DNA of 64,000 bases, taken from the NCBI GenBank assembly GCA_024516035.1, contig CM044958.1, forward strand, positions 23,458,108 through 23,522,107. Direction: 5' to 3'. The notes beneath the pieces are model-generated. The model saw only the letters and a program-made list of their open reading frames with translations, did not search any database and had not been told where the DNA came from. Origin of the DNA: Bactericera cockerelli (lineage: Eukaryota; Arthropoda; Insecta; Hemiptera; Triozidae). Below are positions 22,400 through 55,494 of this stretch, one piece after another (positions within the stretch are counted from its first letter, which is position 1; every line of letters begins with the position of its first letter). The position numbers and the translations under genes are program-made.

Positions 22400-22931
22400 T
22401 AAAAAGTATGAACATATATTATAATATTCATTTTAAATCGAATTAATTTTAAAAGTTTCTAATCGAAAAATTGCCAACGCTTTTTTTTCATATATTGTCT
22501 ACTAAACGCACTGTTATAGTGCTATTACATAGACAATTTACAATAGTATACATCTACTTCCTACATCCATAATTGAAAAAATTATAAAAAAAGTACTGAA
22601 ATTAAGACCCTATAATAGAAGTACAAGTTTCTTTAAGGTACCTCTCCGGTAACATTGCTAGGTCCAGGGCTCGAGAATGTCTGTTAAATAGAGATAGACC
22701 TGATGGTAGTATGGTCGAAACCTATTATTTTTTTTTAGTTGACAACAATGGTAATGGAAATTTACAAGGTGCTAACTAATCTATGCTAGCTACTTAAACT
22801 TACTAGTAGTTTCTCTATGCCATTCTAGCAACTTTTCCCAGCTCGCGCAGGTACCTATATCTTAAATTTTTTTGTATCAATATACAGTCCTTCAAGCAAG
22901 AACAAAAAAACAGTAAGAACATTTGCCTTCT
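22400..22931. other. Intergenic, no recognisable element
   Basis: AT-rich sequence without long frames or strong repeats. Confidence 0.45.
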
Positions 22932-22935
22932 TTAA

Positions 22936-23092
22936 CCTCTTCGCACCCAACACCAATTTTTGTTTTGTAGTACAAAGTGACCGGTGGCCTCGCCCGAGGA
23001 CAAACATTTTATGCTACTTGGTAGTATAAAATGTTGGGCACTTAGGACTATAAAATAAATGTCCTCTCACGAGGACATTGGGCGCAAAGAGG
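22936..23092. mobile_element. piggyBac-like MITE (TTAA target site)
   Basis: TTAA at 22932-22935 and 23093-23096 flank inverted ends CCTCTTCGCACCCA and TGGGCGCAAAGAGG. Subterminal inverted motifs (CCCGAGGACAAACATTTTAT, AAATGTCCTCTCACGAGGAC) give a hairpin-rich 157-bp element. TTAA plus CCY ends is the piggyBac rule; no transposase. Confidence 0.85.
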
Positions 23093-23096
23093 TTAA

Positions 23097-23618
23097 CATG
23101 CATTTCAAACATGATACAATTTATACATCCATCTCGAATAACCTCGATGTTAATAGAAGACCCTGATACGTCCAGCTAGCTAGGTTATTTTGAGGAATAG
23201 GTTAGCACTGTCCCCTGTATGTTCCTCATAGCCAGACATTTACATCATATGTATTGAGTAACTGTATAATAGTAATAGAGAATCGTGCTTCTCATAAGTC
23301 AACCATTGTTAGTAGGGGAGGAGAAAGTAAAAGACTTTATGAAAACATTTTTTTTCTCAATAGATATAGGTACCTACTACCTACATACGAGTATACTTTA
23401 ACGTTTAACACCATATTATTAAAACTATTAAAAGGAAGAAAATAGATTATACTGTAAAATTTCAGGTAAACAGATATGTAAGTAGTTAGATTAGTTGTCA
23501 TGACAACTGATCATAAGTATCTATCATAACATAATTTTAGTTTGATAGGTAATACTTTAGGTAAAAGGGCACATTAGTTTGGACTGAATTTTTGTTTTGT
23601 TTTTTTTTTATATATATA
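23097..23618. other. Flank of the LTR element, no gene
   Basis: A 63-codon frame at 23254-23445 has no recognisable features. The region ends in TTTTTTTTTATATATATA, the AT-rich target of the LTR insertion. Confidence 0.4.
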
Positions 23619-23993
23619 AGATATAAGTGGGGATCTCCCACTTGTGTTTTTAAAAAAGTTTATTTTCCAAAAACTGAAAATGACAAAGTCTTTAAAAATA
23701 CTTAATATCGAAAAATGAAACTTAATTATATTTTTAAATATGCAATTGACATATCAAAATGAATGAAAGATAATTATTAGAACGTTTAAAAGAAAATAAT
23801 ATAATTATTAAATAATAAAATACTTAATTAATAAAATGTGAATTAAATAGATCGCAAATTTAAATTATCGATCAGCGACAATGCTCGATGCAAGTCCTGG
23901 ATCAATCTGCCTGTCGGATCCTACCAATGGCTATTGTCAGAAGGACAATAGCTGATTTTTTTAATACAGTCAGCATTTATGGTGGCTGTAACT
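23619..23993 (-). repeat. 3' LTR of the errantivirus-type element
   Basis: Preceded on the minus strand by the polypurine tract AAGGGTGGAGG. Contains AATAAA (minus strand, 23664-23659) near the 3' end, a likely polyadenylation signal. Confidence 0.93.
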
Positions 23994-24002
23994 CCTCCAC
24001 CC

Positions 24003-25690
24003 TTAGAACTTTGCATCCCCTGGGAGGGAAGGATTGGGATTGATTCCCAGATTTGTTGAAGAGTTACATGCTAGATTGATTTGTGGAAGAACATTTTCTG
24101 GTTCACGTTTCTTAAATAGATGTAGTATCTGTAAATATAGATTAGATTTCCTAACTATCAGTATCAGTGATGAAATGGATACAGTGAGGGTAATACACAT
24201 TAGTATTTTCCAAGGGTTCAATGAACTGTGTAAAGATTGAACATCTCTATTTGTTGGAGTCAGTTGGTTTAGCTTAATGTCATCTAAATTTAAATCATGA
24301 ATCCTTATTTTGAAGTCAGATAATTTTTCTGAACCAAATTTGACATTAACATTTTCCAGGATTGTAGGTTTTCCTGAGGTCTTGGATGAAAAGTTTAAGA
24401 TTTCATTCCTAAATATAAGGTTTCCTTTGTTTGATTCAATTAGAAATATGCCTTTTAATTCTTTTATTTCAATTTCATTTTCTAATTCTAGTTTTATGGT
24501 TTCACTGAAAGGAAAAACAATAATAAACATATTTATTTGGGGAATATAATCAACATAGTTTTCTTGAATTTCTAGCGTTATGTGTGTACATGACTCAGGC
24601 TTTTCATTTTGAAGTATTTGCCTTTCACACTCTTTCAGATTATTATTGACATTTCTCTGAAAGCACTGATAAGGTTTTCCCAATTCACAGATATTGTTCA
24701 AAGGTTTAAGGGATTTTTCTGATTTCAGGAAGTAGTGAACTTTCGGTATAACTGTAGTAAATCCTAATTCACTTGAAGATGGGATAGACTTAAGGTAAAT
24801 TAGGTCATATTGTTGGTCATAATTAATAGGAAAAGATAGGAAGTAAATAATTTTTGAGTTTTCAATTTTGCAGCTTACTTCTAAGATCTTTTGGAGTTCT
24901 AAAATACTACTTATTTCTAAAGGTATAGTGTTATGTACATTCTTTAATTTCTCTAATTCAGTTTTAAGTTCAGATGGTCGTAGTATAGTAGGGTGGTAAA
25001 GTCTAGCTCTACAAAAGGTAAGGGAAATTTCGATCTCCTGAAGCACGCTTATGAGGTTATTATAGAGGATTATTAATTGGTGAAATGCGTCTTCGGCAAT
25101 TACTAGTGTGGGTAAGCCTTCGTTTTGAACATAAGTACCTAGTAGGGAAATTTTTTGCGTAAGAGCTCTTCATTGTGTTCAATATTTCTAATTGTAGATT
25201 CGAATCTTTTAGTTGCTTCACTATTTACTGAGTACTGCAAGTCGAGTTGTTTCTGCAAGTTGTCCTGATTTTTAAAGAGATTATTTATAATTAGATTGTA
25301 ATGTTCTCCGTCAGTAGAGTCAAGGTTGCCAGTAACAGTCTTGATAATAGATCCTATCTGTGGAAATAAGGCTCTTTTGTTTCTTTTGGGTGAAAAAGAA
25401 AAGTGAATTATATCTAGTTTGTCCTGTGCTAATTTCTGTAAGTGAGTAATCATTTTATAGTAATTTCCTAGCTCTTTTTCTAAAATACCAGTAGATTCTG
25501 TTTGTCTTGATGTTCTCTCTCTGATGTAGTCTGACTGGTCGTTGAGATTAGTTAGTTCTTCCATAATTGGTATGAGGTCATAGTAATGTACGACTGTATG
25601 AGTGCTTCTTTGTAAGTTTGCTTTGCCAAGGTTGATTGGTAGGATTCCGAGATTTTCGGTTACATTGCGGAGTCTGAATTCTGCACTTGT
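24003..25690 (-). pseudogene. env: env (baculovirus F-like fusion glycoprotein) in two frames, single-base break
   Basis: A minus-strand frame opening inside the pol C-terminus (likely reached by splicing; a candidate acceptor GTGCAG is near 25682), with NVTENLG and HTVVHYYDL. It then runs through a dibasic furin-like site KRNKR followed by a fusion-peptide-like stretch beginning ALFPQIGSII (within 25139-25564). This frame closes at 25139; the remainder continues one frame over (25046-24003 and upstream) with Cys-rich ectodomain segments and a single transmembrane helix (KILMCITLTVSISSLILIV) near the C-terminus. The frame change is in an A6 run at about 25150-25157. The layout matches errantivirus Env, thought to be captured from baculovirus F-type proteins. 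As written the gene is interrupted. Confidence 0.82.
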
Positions 25691-27882
25691 TGCTGTGCAG
25701 ATGAGGCACCTGAAACATTTTTGGGTGGACGTTTAATGTTTGACAGATGAATTTTCTCTGTAGTGTTGTGGTGGGTGGGTATAATTTTTGCTGTTTTCAG
25801 ACTTTTATCAATATTTTCAATGTTTTCTTGTTTGTATTTGTTTTGCGTTTTGCTTTGTATTTGCTTGTTTCTGACCCAAACTTCTTGAGGGATTTCAGGA
25901 AGAGTTTCTCTTCCCTGATTTTTATGTGAAGTGACTTTCTCTTTGTTTTGAGAGATTTTTTCTCCTATTTCTTTAAACAAAAATTTTGTTTTCTCTTTAT
26001 GATGTGCCACGTAGTTTGAGGTTATTAGTTGTTCTGTGTCAATATCCGTTATGTCGGACGGTTCAAAATGCCCTGTGACCACTTCTATAGGTTTGTGTTT
26101 TGTGACAGAATGACTTGTGTGGTTATAAGCAATGACCGCGTATTTTACTTTTAAGGACAAGGAATCGTTCTTGAATTCTTCGCGATTGTTGAATAATCGT
26201 ATATGCTCTATTAATGTCGAGTGAAAACGTTCTATTACTCCATTGGACTCAGGATGCTGGGAGGAGGTGAAATGGATATTAATCTTGTGAAGAGAAAGGA
26301 GTTCTTTTATTACTGAGTTTTTAAATTCGCCTCCATTATCTGATATAATTAGGCTAGGAACGCCGTGGTGAGCAAAACTTTCCAAGAGTTTACTCGCGAT
26401 TTCAGTTGCTTGAGCAGAACGAAGCAAGTAGGCTTGTGCAAATTTAGAAAAGGGGTCAATAAGCGTTAGAAATTTGGATTTTTCAAGAGAAATGGTGTCT
26501 ATGTGTAGGACATCAAACGGTTTTAATGCAGTGGGTGTGATGTTGTATGTCAGTTTCAAGGGGTTGCGGTCGTACTTGGTCTTTTGGCATATTTCACAGT
26601 TATTAATATAGTCTTGTACATGTTTAGCAATGTTGGGCCAGTAGTAGTGTTCTTTAATTTGTCTGGTGGTTTCGTCCATACCCCTATGGTTAGTTTTTCC
26701 GTCATGAAACTTTTTTATAATGTCAGTTTTCTTGTTTTCTTCAGTCACGTCAGTTAGCATCTTAGTGCATTTGATAAGATTTATTTGTGAATTTTTAAAG
26801 TAAGTCTGTAAAGTTCTCGATAGTTCTTCGTATAAGCTCTCAGTTTTAAAGAATACGTGGTATTTGACTTTTGGTGCAATGTGTGTTTTTAAGAACTCAG
26901 TTAGTTGTCCTAAGAGATTTTCAGGTGAAAACTCGTAAATTCGTCTTTCTTTGTCTCTGTGAATGATTTTTAGTGATTTGAGTGGGTTAGGGTGGGCTAA
27001 ATGTGAAATGGAAAGGATTAATTGATTCTTTCCCAAATTAATTGGACCGTCAAATATAGGTATACCTATGAGAGGGTGTTCCAGGTTGGAGTGGATAGTA
27101 TTTATATCTTCTTCTTCTGCCTGTTCGGTGATATCTTGAGGTGCAGGGGCGACACTGGTGGTGTGTTCTGAAGATGTAGCGGCCTCGTAGGTGATGGGGA
27201 CCGGGGGTACAGCGACGTCAACAGTTGGGGGAAGTTCTTGAGTGAGAGGATCTTCTCTTAGTAAGTGAGCATATGCGTCTGCAACGAACGCATCAAGGTC
27301 TAATATGTCCTGTTCTAAGTCCGGTTCCGGTAACATAGATAGTAAGTCGTCGTCTAGTACTGGTTGTACGGGTGAGTTGGTTTCGTTCATGTTTAGTTCG
27401 AAATTTTGAAGAGATAAAGCTTCTACAGGGTGTAACAAAACTTTCGTTTGTAATTCCGTGTCATTAACAAGTGTACATATTGCCTTACTGTCTTTGACTC
27501 TAATTATACCTTCAGGTATATAAGCCGAACCAAATATTTTGTGTGGGATCAAACAATCTCCGTTTTGAATATTCATAACATCTATAGTTACAATCTGTTC
27601 CTGTCGTGGTTCGAGTATGATGTGATTTACCTGGGTAACTGTGTCTCTGTGATGGATAGTTATATCGGTCGTTGGTGATCGAAGCAGATTATTTTTCAAG
27701 TCAACTACCATACTAAGGGCCATAAGATTGTCCATTCCCAAGAGGCAATCGAAAAAGTCATGAAATTTAAAGAGATGTAGCTTCATTGTGCCCGTCATTT
27801 TGAAAATTTTGGGAAACGGAATCGAGATGCTATATTTTTTCTCGCGAACGTCCATGAGCAGTATTAATTTCGAATGGATCAT
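25660..27882 (-). CDS. pol: pol remainder: protease C-part, acidic linker, tether and integrase (no RT/RNase H)
   Basis: A 740-codon minus-strand frame. Residues about 12-160 are the rest of the protease region (IPFPKIFKMTG, LLGMDNLM). Residues about 172-262 are an acidic, Pro-rich linker. Residues 262-390 resemble the tether that follows RNase H in gypsy-type pol (GPINLGKNQLIL). The integrase follows: zinc-binding HHCC (H393, H399, C429, C432) and the D,D35E core (D462 in HIDTI, D515 in SDNGGEF, E551 in NGVIERF). The C-terminal part is basic, ending QNSDSAM. The ~550-residue RT and RNase H block that normally sits between protease and tether is missing, yet the frame is open across the junction. 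Integrase looks catalytically complete. See findings for what this may mean. Confidence 0.9.
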   Translation of the reverse strand: MIHSKLILLMDVREKKYSISIPFPKIFKMTGTMKLHLFKFHDFFDCLLGMDNLMALSMVVDLKNNLLRSPTTDITIHHRDTVTQVNHIILEPRQEQIVTIDVMNIQNGDCLIPHKIFGSAYIPEGIIRVKDSKAICTLVNDTELQTKVLLHPVEALSLQNFELNMNETNSPVQPVLDDDLLSMLPEPDLEQDILDLDAFVADAYAHLLREDPLTQELPPTVDVAVPPVPITYEAATSSEHTTSVAPAPQDITEQAEEEDINTIHSNLEHPLIGIPIFDGPINLGKNQLILSISHLAHPNPLKSLKIIHRDKERRIYEFSPENLLGQLTEFLKTHIAPKVKYHVFFKTESLYEELSRTLQTYFKNSQINLIKCTKMLTDVTEENKKTDIIKKFHDGKTNHRGMDETTRQIKEHYYWPNIAKHVQDYINNCEICQKTKYDRNPLKLTYNITPTALKPFDVLHIDTISLEKSKFLTLIDPFSKFAQAYLLRSAQATEIASKLLESFAHHGVPSLIISDNGGEFKNSVIKELLSLHKINIHFTSSQHPESNGVIERFHSTLIEHIRLFNNREEFKNDSLSLKVKYAVIAYNHTSHSVTKHKPIEVVTGHFEPSDITDIDTEQLITSNYVAHHKEKTKFLFKEIGEKISQNKEKVTSHKNQGRETLPEIPQEVWVRNKQIQSKTQNKYKQENIENIDKSLKTAKIIPTHHNTTEKIHLSNIKRPPKNVSGASSAQQQVQNSDSAM

Positions 27883-28060
27883 ATTTTATTTTGTTTTTGA
27901 AAAATTTTTGGGCTGTTTCTGGGTTTATAAAAGATTTTGTACTACCAGTGTCAATAAGCATTTTCAAATTAAGTCCCGGTATGATTAAAAATGGTAAGTA
28001 ATTGTCGTTGTTTGTCAAATTCATAAGAGTTACTGGTCCGAGGCTACTTCTCGAAAATCC
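27830..28060 (-). pseudogene. pol: Retroviral-type aspartic protease start (pol N-terminus), frame broken at 3' end
   Basis: A minus-strand frame overlapping the gag stop, with a first ATG at 28024. It contains the aspartic protease active site LIDTGSTKSFI (D-T-G). The frame closes at 27830 just after SREKI, while the continuation of the protease is found one frame over in the next entry. The switch point lies in an A6 run at about 27836-27843. Either a real single-base lesion or an assembly error in a homopolymer; the sequence cannot tell. Confidence 0.8.
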
Positions 28061-29121
28061 TGGACCTCGTCTGTGTCGTTTGGTTGATTCCCATATTCAT
28101 TTATGGGGTTTGAGTCTTCGATTGACTCGTAATTTTCTCGGGTCATTTCCAGATTGTTAAATCGGGGATTTGTTGTCATAGCGGACATGGGTGTCGGTCT
28201 ATAAGAAGGCCCGGGTGTGGATCTGTTCCAAACGTTTGTATTGTTGTTTCCTTGATTCTTGTTCATCCCACTCTGCGGTTTGTTGATATTTTGTTGAGAA
28301 TTGTTATTACGAAATGGATTGAAAAGTCCACTACCTGAAGTAAAGTTATTGTGATTATTTTTGTTTTGCATGTGAGGGGGTATGTATTTTTCTGTGGTAT
28401 TTGTAGAATATGGTTTGTTTTTGTTATAGTTCGAATTATAATTGTTGTTGTTTTCATACGGTTTTTTCACCGCGTCAATTTGAAAGTCGTTTGTGAGTAT
28501 GTTGAGAGCCTCGCCAAGATCTCTCGGATTTTTTGTTCTCATGAGAGCACCTAAGGGCTCCTTTAAGCCTCTGAGGAAAGTCCTCAAACCAAGTTTCGAA
28601 ACGTAATCTCTTACGTCGTTTTGTGTTGACATTTCATGGGTATCCATGAAACTAGAGTGAAGGTTAATGTATTTTTGAATTTTGCTATGAAATTCAAAGG
28701 GTGACTCGTTTTTCGTTTGTGTTAAACCACACATTTCGACTGTAAGCGTATAGCAATCACGCTTATCGCCGTATGTACTCAGGAGAGCTGTTTTTAAGTC
28801 CCTCCAATTAGTAATATTGTAAGAACTTAAATTGAGCTTTGCTTCGCCTTTAATTTTAGAGCGAAGCGAAGACATCAAAAAGATGTTTTGAAAATTGTCA
28901 GCATTTGCTTCATCATAGAAATGCTTTACCATGGTCTCACATATCGAAATGAATTCCGATAGCAGCTCGACCTCGCCCGAAAATACGGGCACCATTTTTA
29001 GGTGTTCAGATTTGAGTTCCGGAGGAGCCATTGTGAGCTTTCTAAAAATACCTAGAAGATCTTCTTCTAACAAGGGATCGTATGAATATTCTGTGTCTGA
29101 TTCTCTGGTAGATTCAGACAA
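28030..29121 (-). CDS. gag: gag of the LTR element (363 aa)
   Basis: An intact minus-strand frame from MSESTRESD (29121) to the stop at 28030. It has an acidic N-terminus, a central helical region (for example GEVELLSEFISICETMVKHF) resembling the capsid part of errantivirus Gag, and an Asn/Gln-rich C-terminal third (NNNNYNSNYNKN and similar). No CCHC zinc knuckle is visible, as is usual for errantiviruses. Role: particle protein packaging the element RNA. A 560-bp leader separates it from the primer-binding site. The next frame (protease) overlaps its end in a different frame, the usual gag-pol frameshift arrangement. Function is inferred from position and composition. Confidence 0.85.
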   Translation of the reverse strand: MSESTRESDTEYSYDPLLEEDLLGIFRKLTMAPPELKSEHLKMVPVFSGEVELLSEFISICETMVKHFYDEANADNFQNIFLMSSLRSKIKGEAKLNLSSYNITNWRDLKTALLSTYGDKRDCYTLTVEMCGLTQTKNESPFEFHSKIQKYINLHSSFMDTHEMSTQNDVRDYVSKLGLRTFLRGLKEPLGALMRTKNPRDLGEALNILTNDFQIDAVKKPYENNNNYNSNYNKNKPYSTNTTEKYIPPHMQNKNNHNNFTSGSGLFNPFRNNNSQQNINKPQSGMNKNQGNNNTNVWNRSTPGPSYRPTPMSAMTTNPRFNNLEMTRENYESIEDSNPINEYGNQPNDTDEVQDFREVASDQ

Positions 29122-29679
29122 GGTAGACTCAACGTCTGAGTCCGTTTTGAATAGATAAATTCTATGTAAAAATAATAGATAGTAGGTAATATTATTATGT
29201 ACCTAGAGTAAGGATTATAGTAAAGAGATAAGAAGGTGAGGATGTGTAGTGTAATTGTAAACAATAGTGAGAAAGATTAAACCCTTGAACAGTAAAAGTG
29301 AAAGGAAAAATATTATCTTACAGTGCCAGCAGAATCAACAACATTGAGGTGGGTAGGTACTCGGTAACTGCTCCGTGTGAGGTATGAGAAGCTATTGTTC
29401 CAGGTCCTTGCTCTGCTCTGCCCTGCTGACTGAGACTGGTTTCTGCTCTGCTGACTGACTTGGGGTCTGCGGTTCGTGGTTCGATGCGAGAAAATCCGAC
29501 GATTTTACAGCTACGGGGGTAATCCAATATGTAATCCAAAGGGTAATCCAATAATAAGGCACTGCACTGAGTTCCTCACTATTCCTCGGAAAAGGTTTTT
29601 TTTTTATAAGGGTTTTAGCTTTTTGGGGGTGTAGATTTTTTTGTTTTGGGGGTGAAAACACCCAAAATTTGACTGCGCC

Positions 29680-30054
29680 AGATATAAGTGGGGATCTCCC
29701 ACTTGTGTTTTTAAAAAAGTTTATTTTCCAAAAACTGAAAATGACAAAGTCTTTAAAAATACTTAATATCGAAAAATGAAACTTAATTATATTTTTAAAT
29801 ATGCAATTGACATATCAAAATGAATGAAAGATAATTATTAGAACGTTTAAAAGAAAATAATATAATTATTAAATAATATAATACTTAATTAATAAAATGT
29901 GAATTAAATAGATCGCAAATTTAAATTATCGATCAGCGACAATGCTCGATGCAAGTCCTGGATCAATCTGCCTGTCGGATCCTACCAATGGCTATTGTCA
30001 GAAGGACAATAGCTGATTTTTTTAATACAGTCAGCATTTATGGTGGCTGTAACT
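29680..30054 (-). repeat. 5' LTR of the errantivirus-type element
   Basis: On the minus strand it starts AGTTACAGCCACCATAAATG and ends CACTTATATCT, directly followed by the tRNA-Ser-type primer-binding site (29679-29667). Identical to the other LTR except one A/T difference. Confidence 0.93.
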
Positions 30055-30660
30055 TATATATATGTATATAATGATACTTGGTTATGTTTATGTCTTACTA
30101 TTTACGAGATATTAGTATACAATATGGGGTACTCGTTAAACTCGCATGTGGGTCTGTAGGAATTATAATTATATAAGTAGATGCCTCAACCTTTAGAAGT
30201 TTAAAACAATTATAATGAAACCATGTTATTAATGATGAAACTTAACGGGTTGTATGCAGCTTTGCCCTTTTCATTTCTTCTTGTGCTTATAAGTTTAGGA
30301 GCTGGAAAAGTTGTTCTTACCTATAAACTAGTAGATACTAACAAGGGGACTGCATTCATTTTCCTCTGCGGTGCATGTGTCTATTCGTAAAAACATGAAA
30401 TATCAGGAAATGATTAACTTCAGTTTATATTTTTGAAACATAAATATAAACTCTCTCTTTTTCTGCCCCCAATATAAAACAAAAAATCCATTACACTAAT
30501 AAGAACATTATCAAAAGTTCAAAAAGACATGGCTTTATCATCAGTTGACAGCTGCACGTTGGAAAAATTCTTAGATGATAGTAGGTACATACATAGGTAT
30601 GTAGGTACACATGTAACTACATACTTACATAGGTATGTAGGTACATACATATATATGTAA
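30055..30660. other. Intergenic, no gene
   Basis: AT-rich, with GTAGGTAC/GTATGTAGG-type simple repeats at 30583-30657. Nothing else is recognised. Confidence 0.45.
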
Positions 30661-30905
30661 CTAGCCGCAGTGTGGTGAGGCCTGCGGCGCGGCGCGTTCA
30701 CCGAGGCATGGCCGTGTTGGTGAAAGAAAAATATTTGATGGTAATTATGTTGTGGCAATATTTTAAAAAGCTCATTTAAAAGCTCAACTTTTGGAAAATG
30801 TACTTTTTGGATAATGCATGACCGCACTTAGCCAGTCATTGGTAACCATGCAAAGTTTCAGCTCAATCCGACTTGCAGTTCTCGAGTTATAGCGTTTTAA
30901 ACATA
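30661..30905 (+). repeat. Dispersed repeat family I (copy 2)
   Basis: Starts CTAGCCGCAGTGTGGTGAGG, contains GAGGCATGGCCGTG (also at 54194) and ends with the complement of 14562-14700 (CCAGTCATTGGTAACCATGC, CAATCCGACTTGCAGTTCTC). Non-coding; origin unclear. Confidence 0.55.
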
Positions 30906-30961
30906 GGTACATCACACACACAAGCGAATCATTTTATAATATTCTGTACTATGTAAAGTCA

Positions 30962-31240
30962 ATCAGTGCAGGTTAAGCACTCGCTTGCCATGCGGAAGGT
31001 CCCGGGTTCGATCCCCCGTGCCGACAAAAAATTGTATTCTTAATTTGGTTACAATTGTTTGTAAGGGATACCTTCTCGTGTTGACCCAGCACCTAAATGG
31101 GAAGTATTGTGTCACTTCTCGCCCATCAGAGGTGAGGCATACTACGGGATAGGCAGGCTACAACACAAACCACAAGCGTCTACTGTAACTCCTGTTTCAT
31201 GGCTACGAAATAAAAAAGGCTGTGAAACACTCATCTTTAA
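30962..31240 (+). mobile_element. tRNA-derived SINE, family B (copy 2)
   Basis: The head GGTTAAGCACTCGCTTGCCA and B box GGGTTCGATCCCC (about 31006) are followed by CCGTGCCGACAAAAAATTGT and a body with GGGATACCTTCTCGTGTTGA, TCGCCCATCAGAGGTGAGGC and CTACAACACAAACCACAAGC, ending AAGGCTGTGAAACACTCATC. Nearly the same as 58655-58950 reversed. Confidence 0.8.
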
Positions 31241-31644
31241 AAAAAAATGTATATTATTTAATCCCGTAACGAAGCATAGGGTAGCGTCTAGTTTTGTTAG
31301 GTATAGGTTTATTATTCGCCCTGTGCTTTCTAGCTAGCTGACCAGTGGTCAATTAATGCACAATAATAATTCTGTATTCCTCCGACAGCCACCACATGCA
31401 ATGTTCCGTGCAAAGGCCTAATCTCCAAACCACATCTTTTGCTCTGCATTTTCAAAGTTTAACCTTGTTTTCAAATAGAAGTTCTCAACTTTTTAGGGAT
31501 TCCATATAATTATGCACCTATGTATGTATACATAGCTGTAGCAGTGTAATGAAATATGCATTGAAACATTCAATCCATAAGCAGTCGAGACTGGATATGA
31601 GAGAACGCAAGGGACCGGAATTTTTCTCTTTTATACATATATGT

Positions 31645-32049
31645 ATAGGTTTCTCTTTAAGAGTTCATTTTATAGAGTTCAGCCTCTAATCGTAGAGACT
31701 AAAGTGTGTAGAGGAAGGATTAGTTGTGGCTCTGAGGCACGCTGGAACGCTTTTATACATAGGTTTCTCTTTAAGAGTTCCGCCTCTAATCGTAGAGACT
31801 GAACTGTGTAGAGGAAGGATTAGTTGTGGCTCTGAGGCACGCTGGAACGCTTTTATACATAGGTTTCTCTTTAAGAGTTCCGCCTCTAATCGTAGAGACT
31901 GAACTGTGTAGAGGAAGGATTAGTTGTGGCTCTGAGGCACGCTGGAACGCTTTTATACATAGGTTTCTCTTTAAGAGTTCAGCCTCTAATCGTAGAGACT
32001 GAAGTGTGTAGAGGAATGATTAGTTGTGGCTCTGAGGCACGCTGGAACG
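31645..32049. repeat. Tandem array, exact 100-bp period, four units
   Basis: GCTGGAACG recurs at 31741, 31841, 31941 and 32041. The unit contains TTTCTCTTTAAGAGTTC, GCCTCTAATCGTAGAGACTG and GAGGAAGGATTAGTTGTGGC. Units 2 and 3 are virtually identical; units 1 and 4 differ at a few bases. The last unit runs directly into a SINE (family A). Confidence 0.92.
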
Positions 32050-32355
32050 TGGTTTGTCCGGCAGGTCGGGAAGTGCGCGTTAGCTCCTACGAGCCGGTTC
32101 TGTGTGAGGTGTAGGCTTTGCCCACATGGTGACCTGGGTTTGATTCCCAGCGGGGGAGCATTTTTTCTGCTCTGTACTTGGATGTTCGGGGTCCACTCAT
32201 ACCTCGTGAGGAAAAATGAGTAGCTGGTTTATTGTGAAGCAGCGACCAGTGGCAGAATCTTAGGCAAAAAAATAATACAAGATATTGTAAATTAAAGCGG
32301 TAAAGTCCTATGATTCTGCGCTACCCATTAAAATTGTGACATAATAACACAAAGA
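32050..32355 (+). mobile_element. tRNA-derived SINE, family A (copy 4)
   Basis: B box GGGTTTGATTCCC (about 32134), GCTCTGTACTTGGATGTTCG, CTCATACCTCGTGAGGAAAA, ATGAGTAGCTG, and the tail TTCTGCGCTACCCATTAAAA-TTGTGACATAATAACAC. The head has been replaced by unrelated sequence after the 100-bp array (TTTGTCCGGCAGGTCGGG). Confidence 0.75.
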
Positions 32356-32429
32356 AAATCATTATTACATATTATTATTATTATTATGTTGTAACAATTT
32401 ATGTTTGGATTTTGAGAAGGGCCTGCTTC

Positions 32430-55311
<22,882 letters not shown>

Positions 55312-55494
55312 CACCCGTTCTGATGACCCGTCGGCACTCGGCAGACCACCTTGTTCATGGGAACAACCATCTTGTGAAATGAAAATCAAAATATATGACT
55401 TTTTTTCTCTGTTTGTTTGTATTTTTCTACCTTTAAATATTGTTGTTTTTTTCGTCATCATTTAATTCGTGGAAATGAAACAGTTGATGTACTT

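Larger units (their letters stand above)
23619..30054 (-). mobile_element. Errantivirus-type (gypsy superfamily) LTR retrotransposon, young, lacking RT
   Basis: A minus-strand element bounded by 375-bp LTRs (23619-23993 and 29680-30054) that differ at one position by eye (about 23818/29879). The LTR begins AGTTACAGCC; the primer-binding site TGGCGCAGTCAAA (29679-29667) is of the tRNA-Ser type used by 17.6/297-like elements; the polypurine tract AAGGGTGGAGG (24004-23994) abuts the 3' LTR. Flanks are TATATATA on both sides, the target preference of this group. Internal genes in order: gag, protease, integrase, env. Reverse transcriptase and RNase H are absent: no (Y/F)xDD motif occurs and the protease region runs straight into the pre-integrase tether. 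Two single-base frame breaks lie in A6 runs (protease, env). Confidence 0.93.

Noticed and set aside
24034..24549. Plus-strand frames over the LTR element
   Set aside because: Antisense shadows of env; also the plus-strand frames over gag and pol.
31645..32049. CRISPR-like array
   Set aside because: Units are contiguous 100-bp repeats without spacers in an intron-bearing eukaryotic genome.
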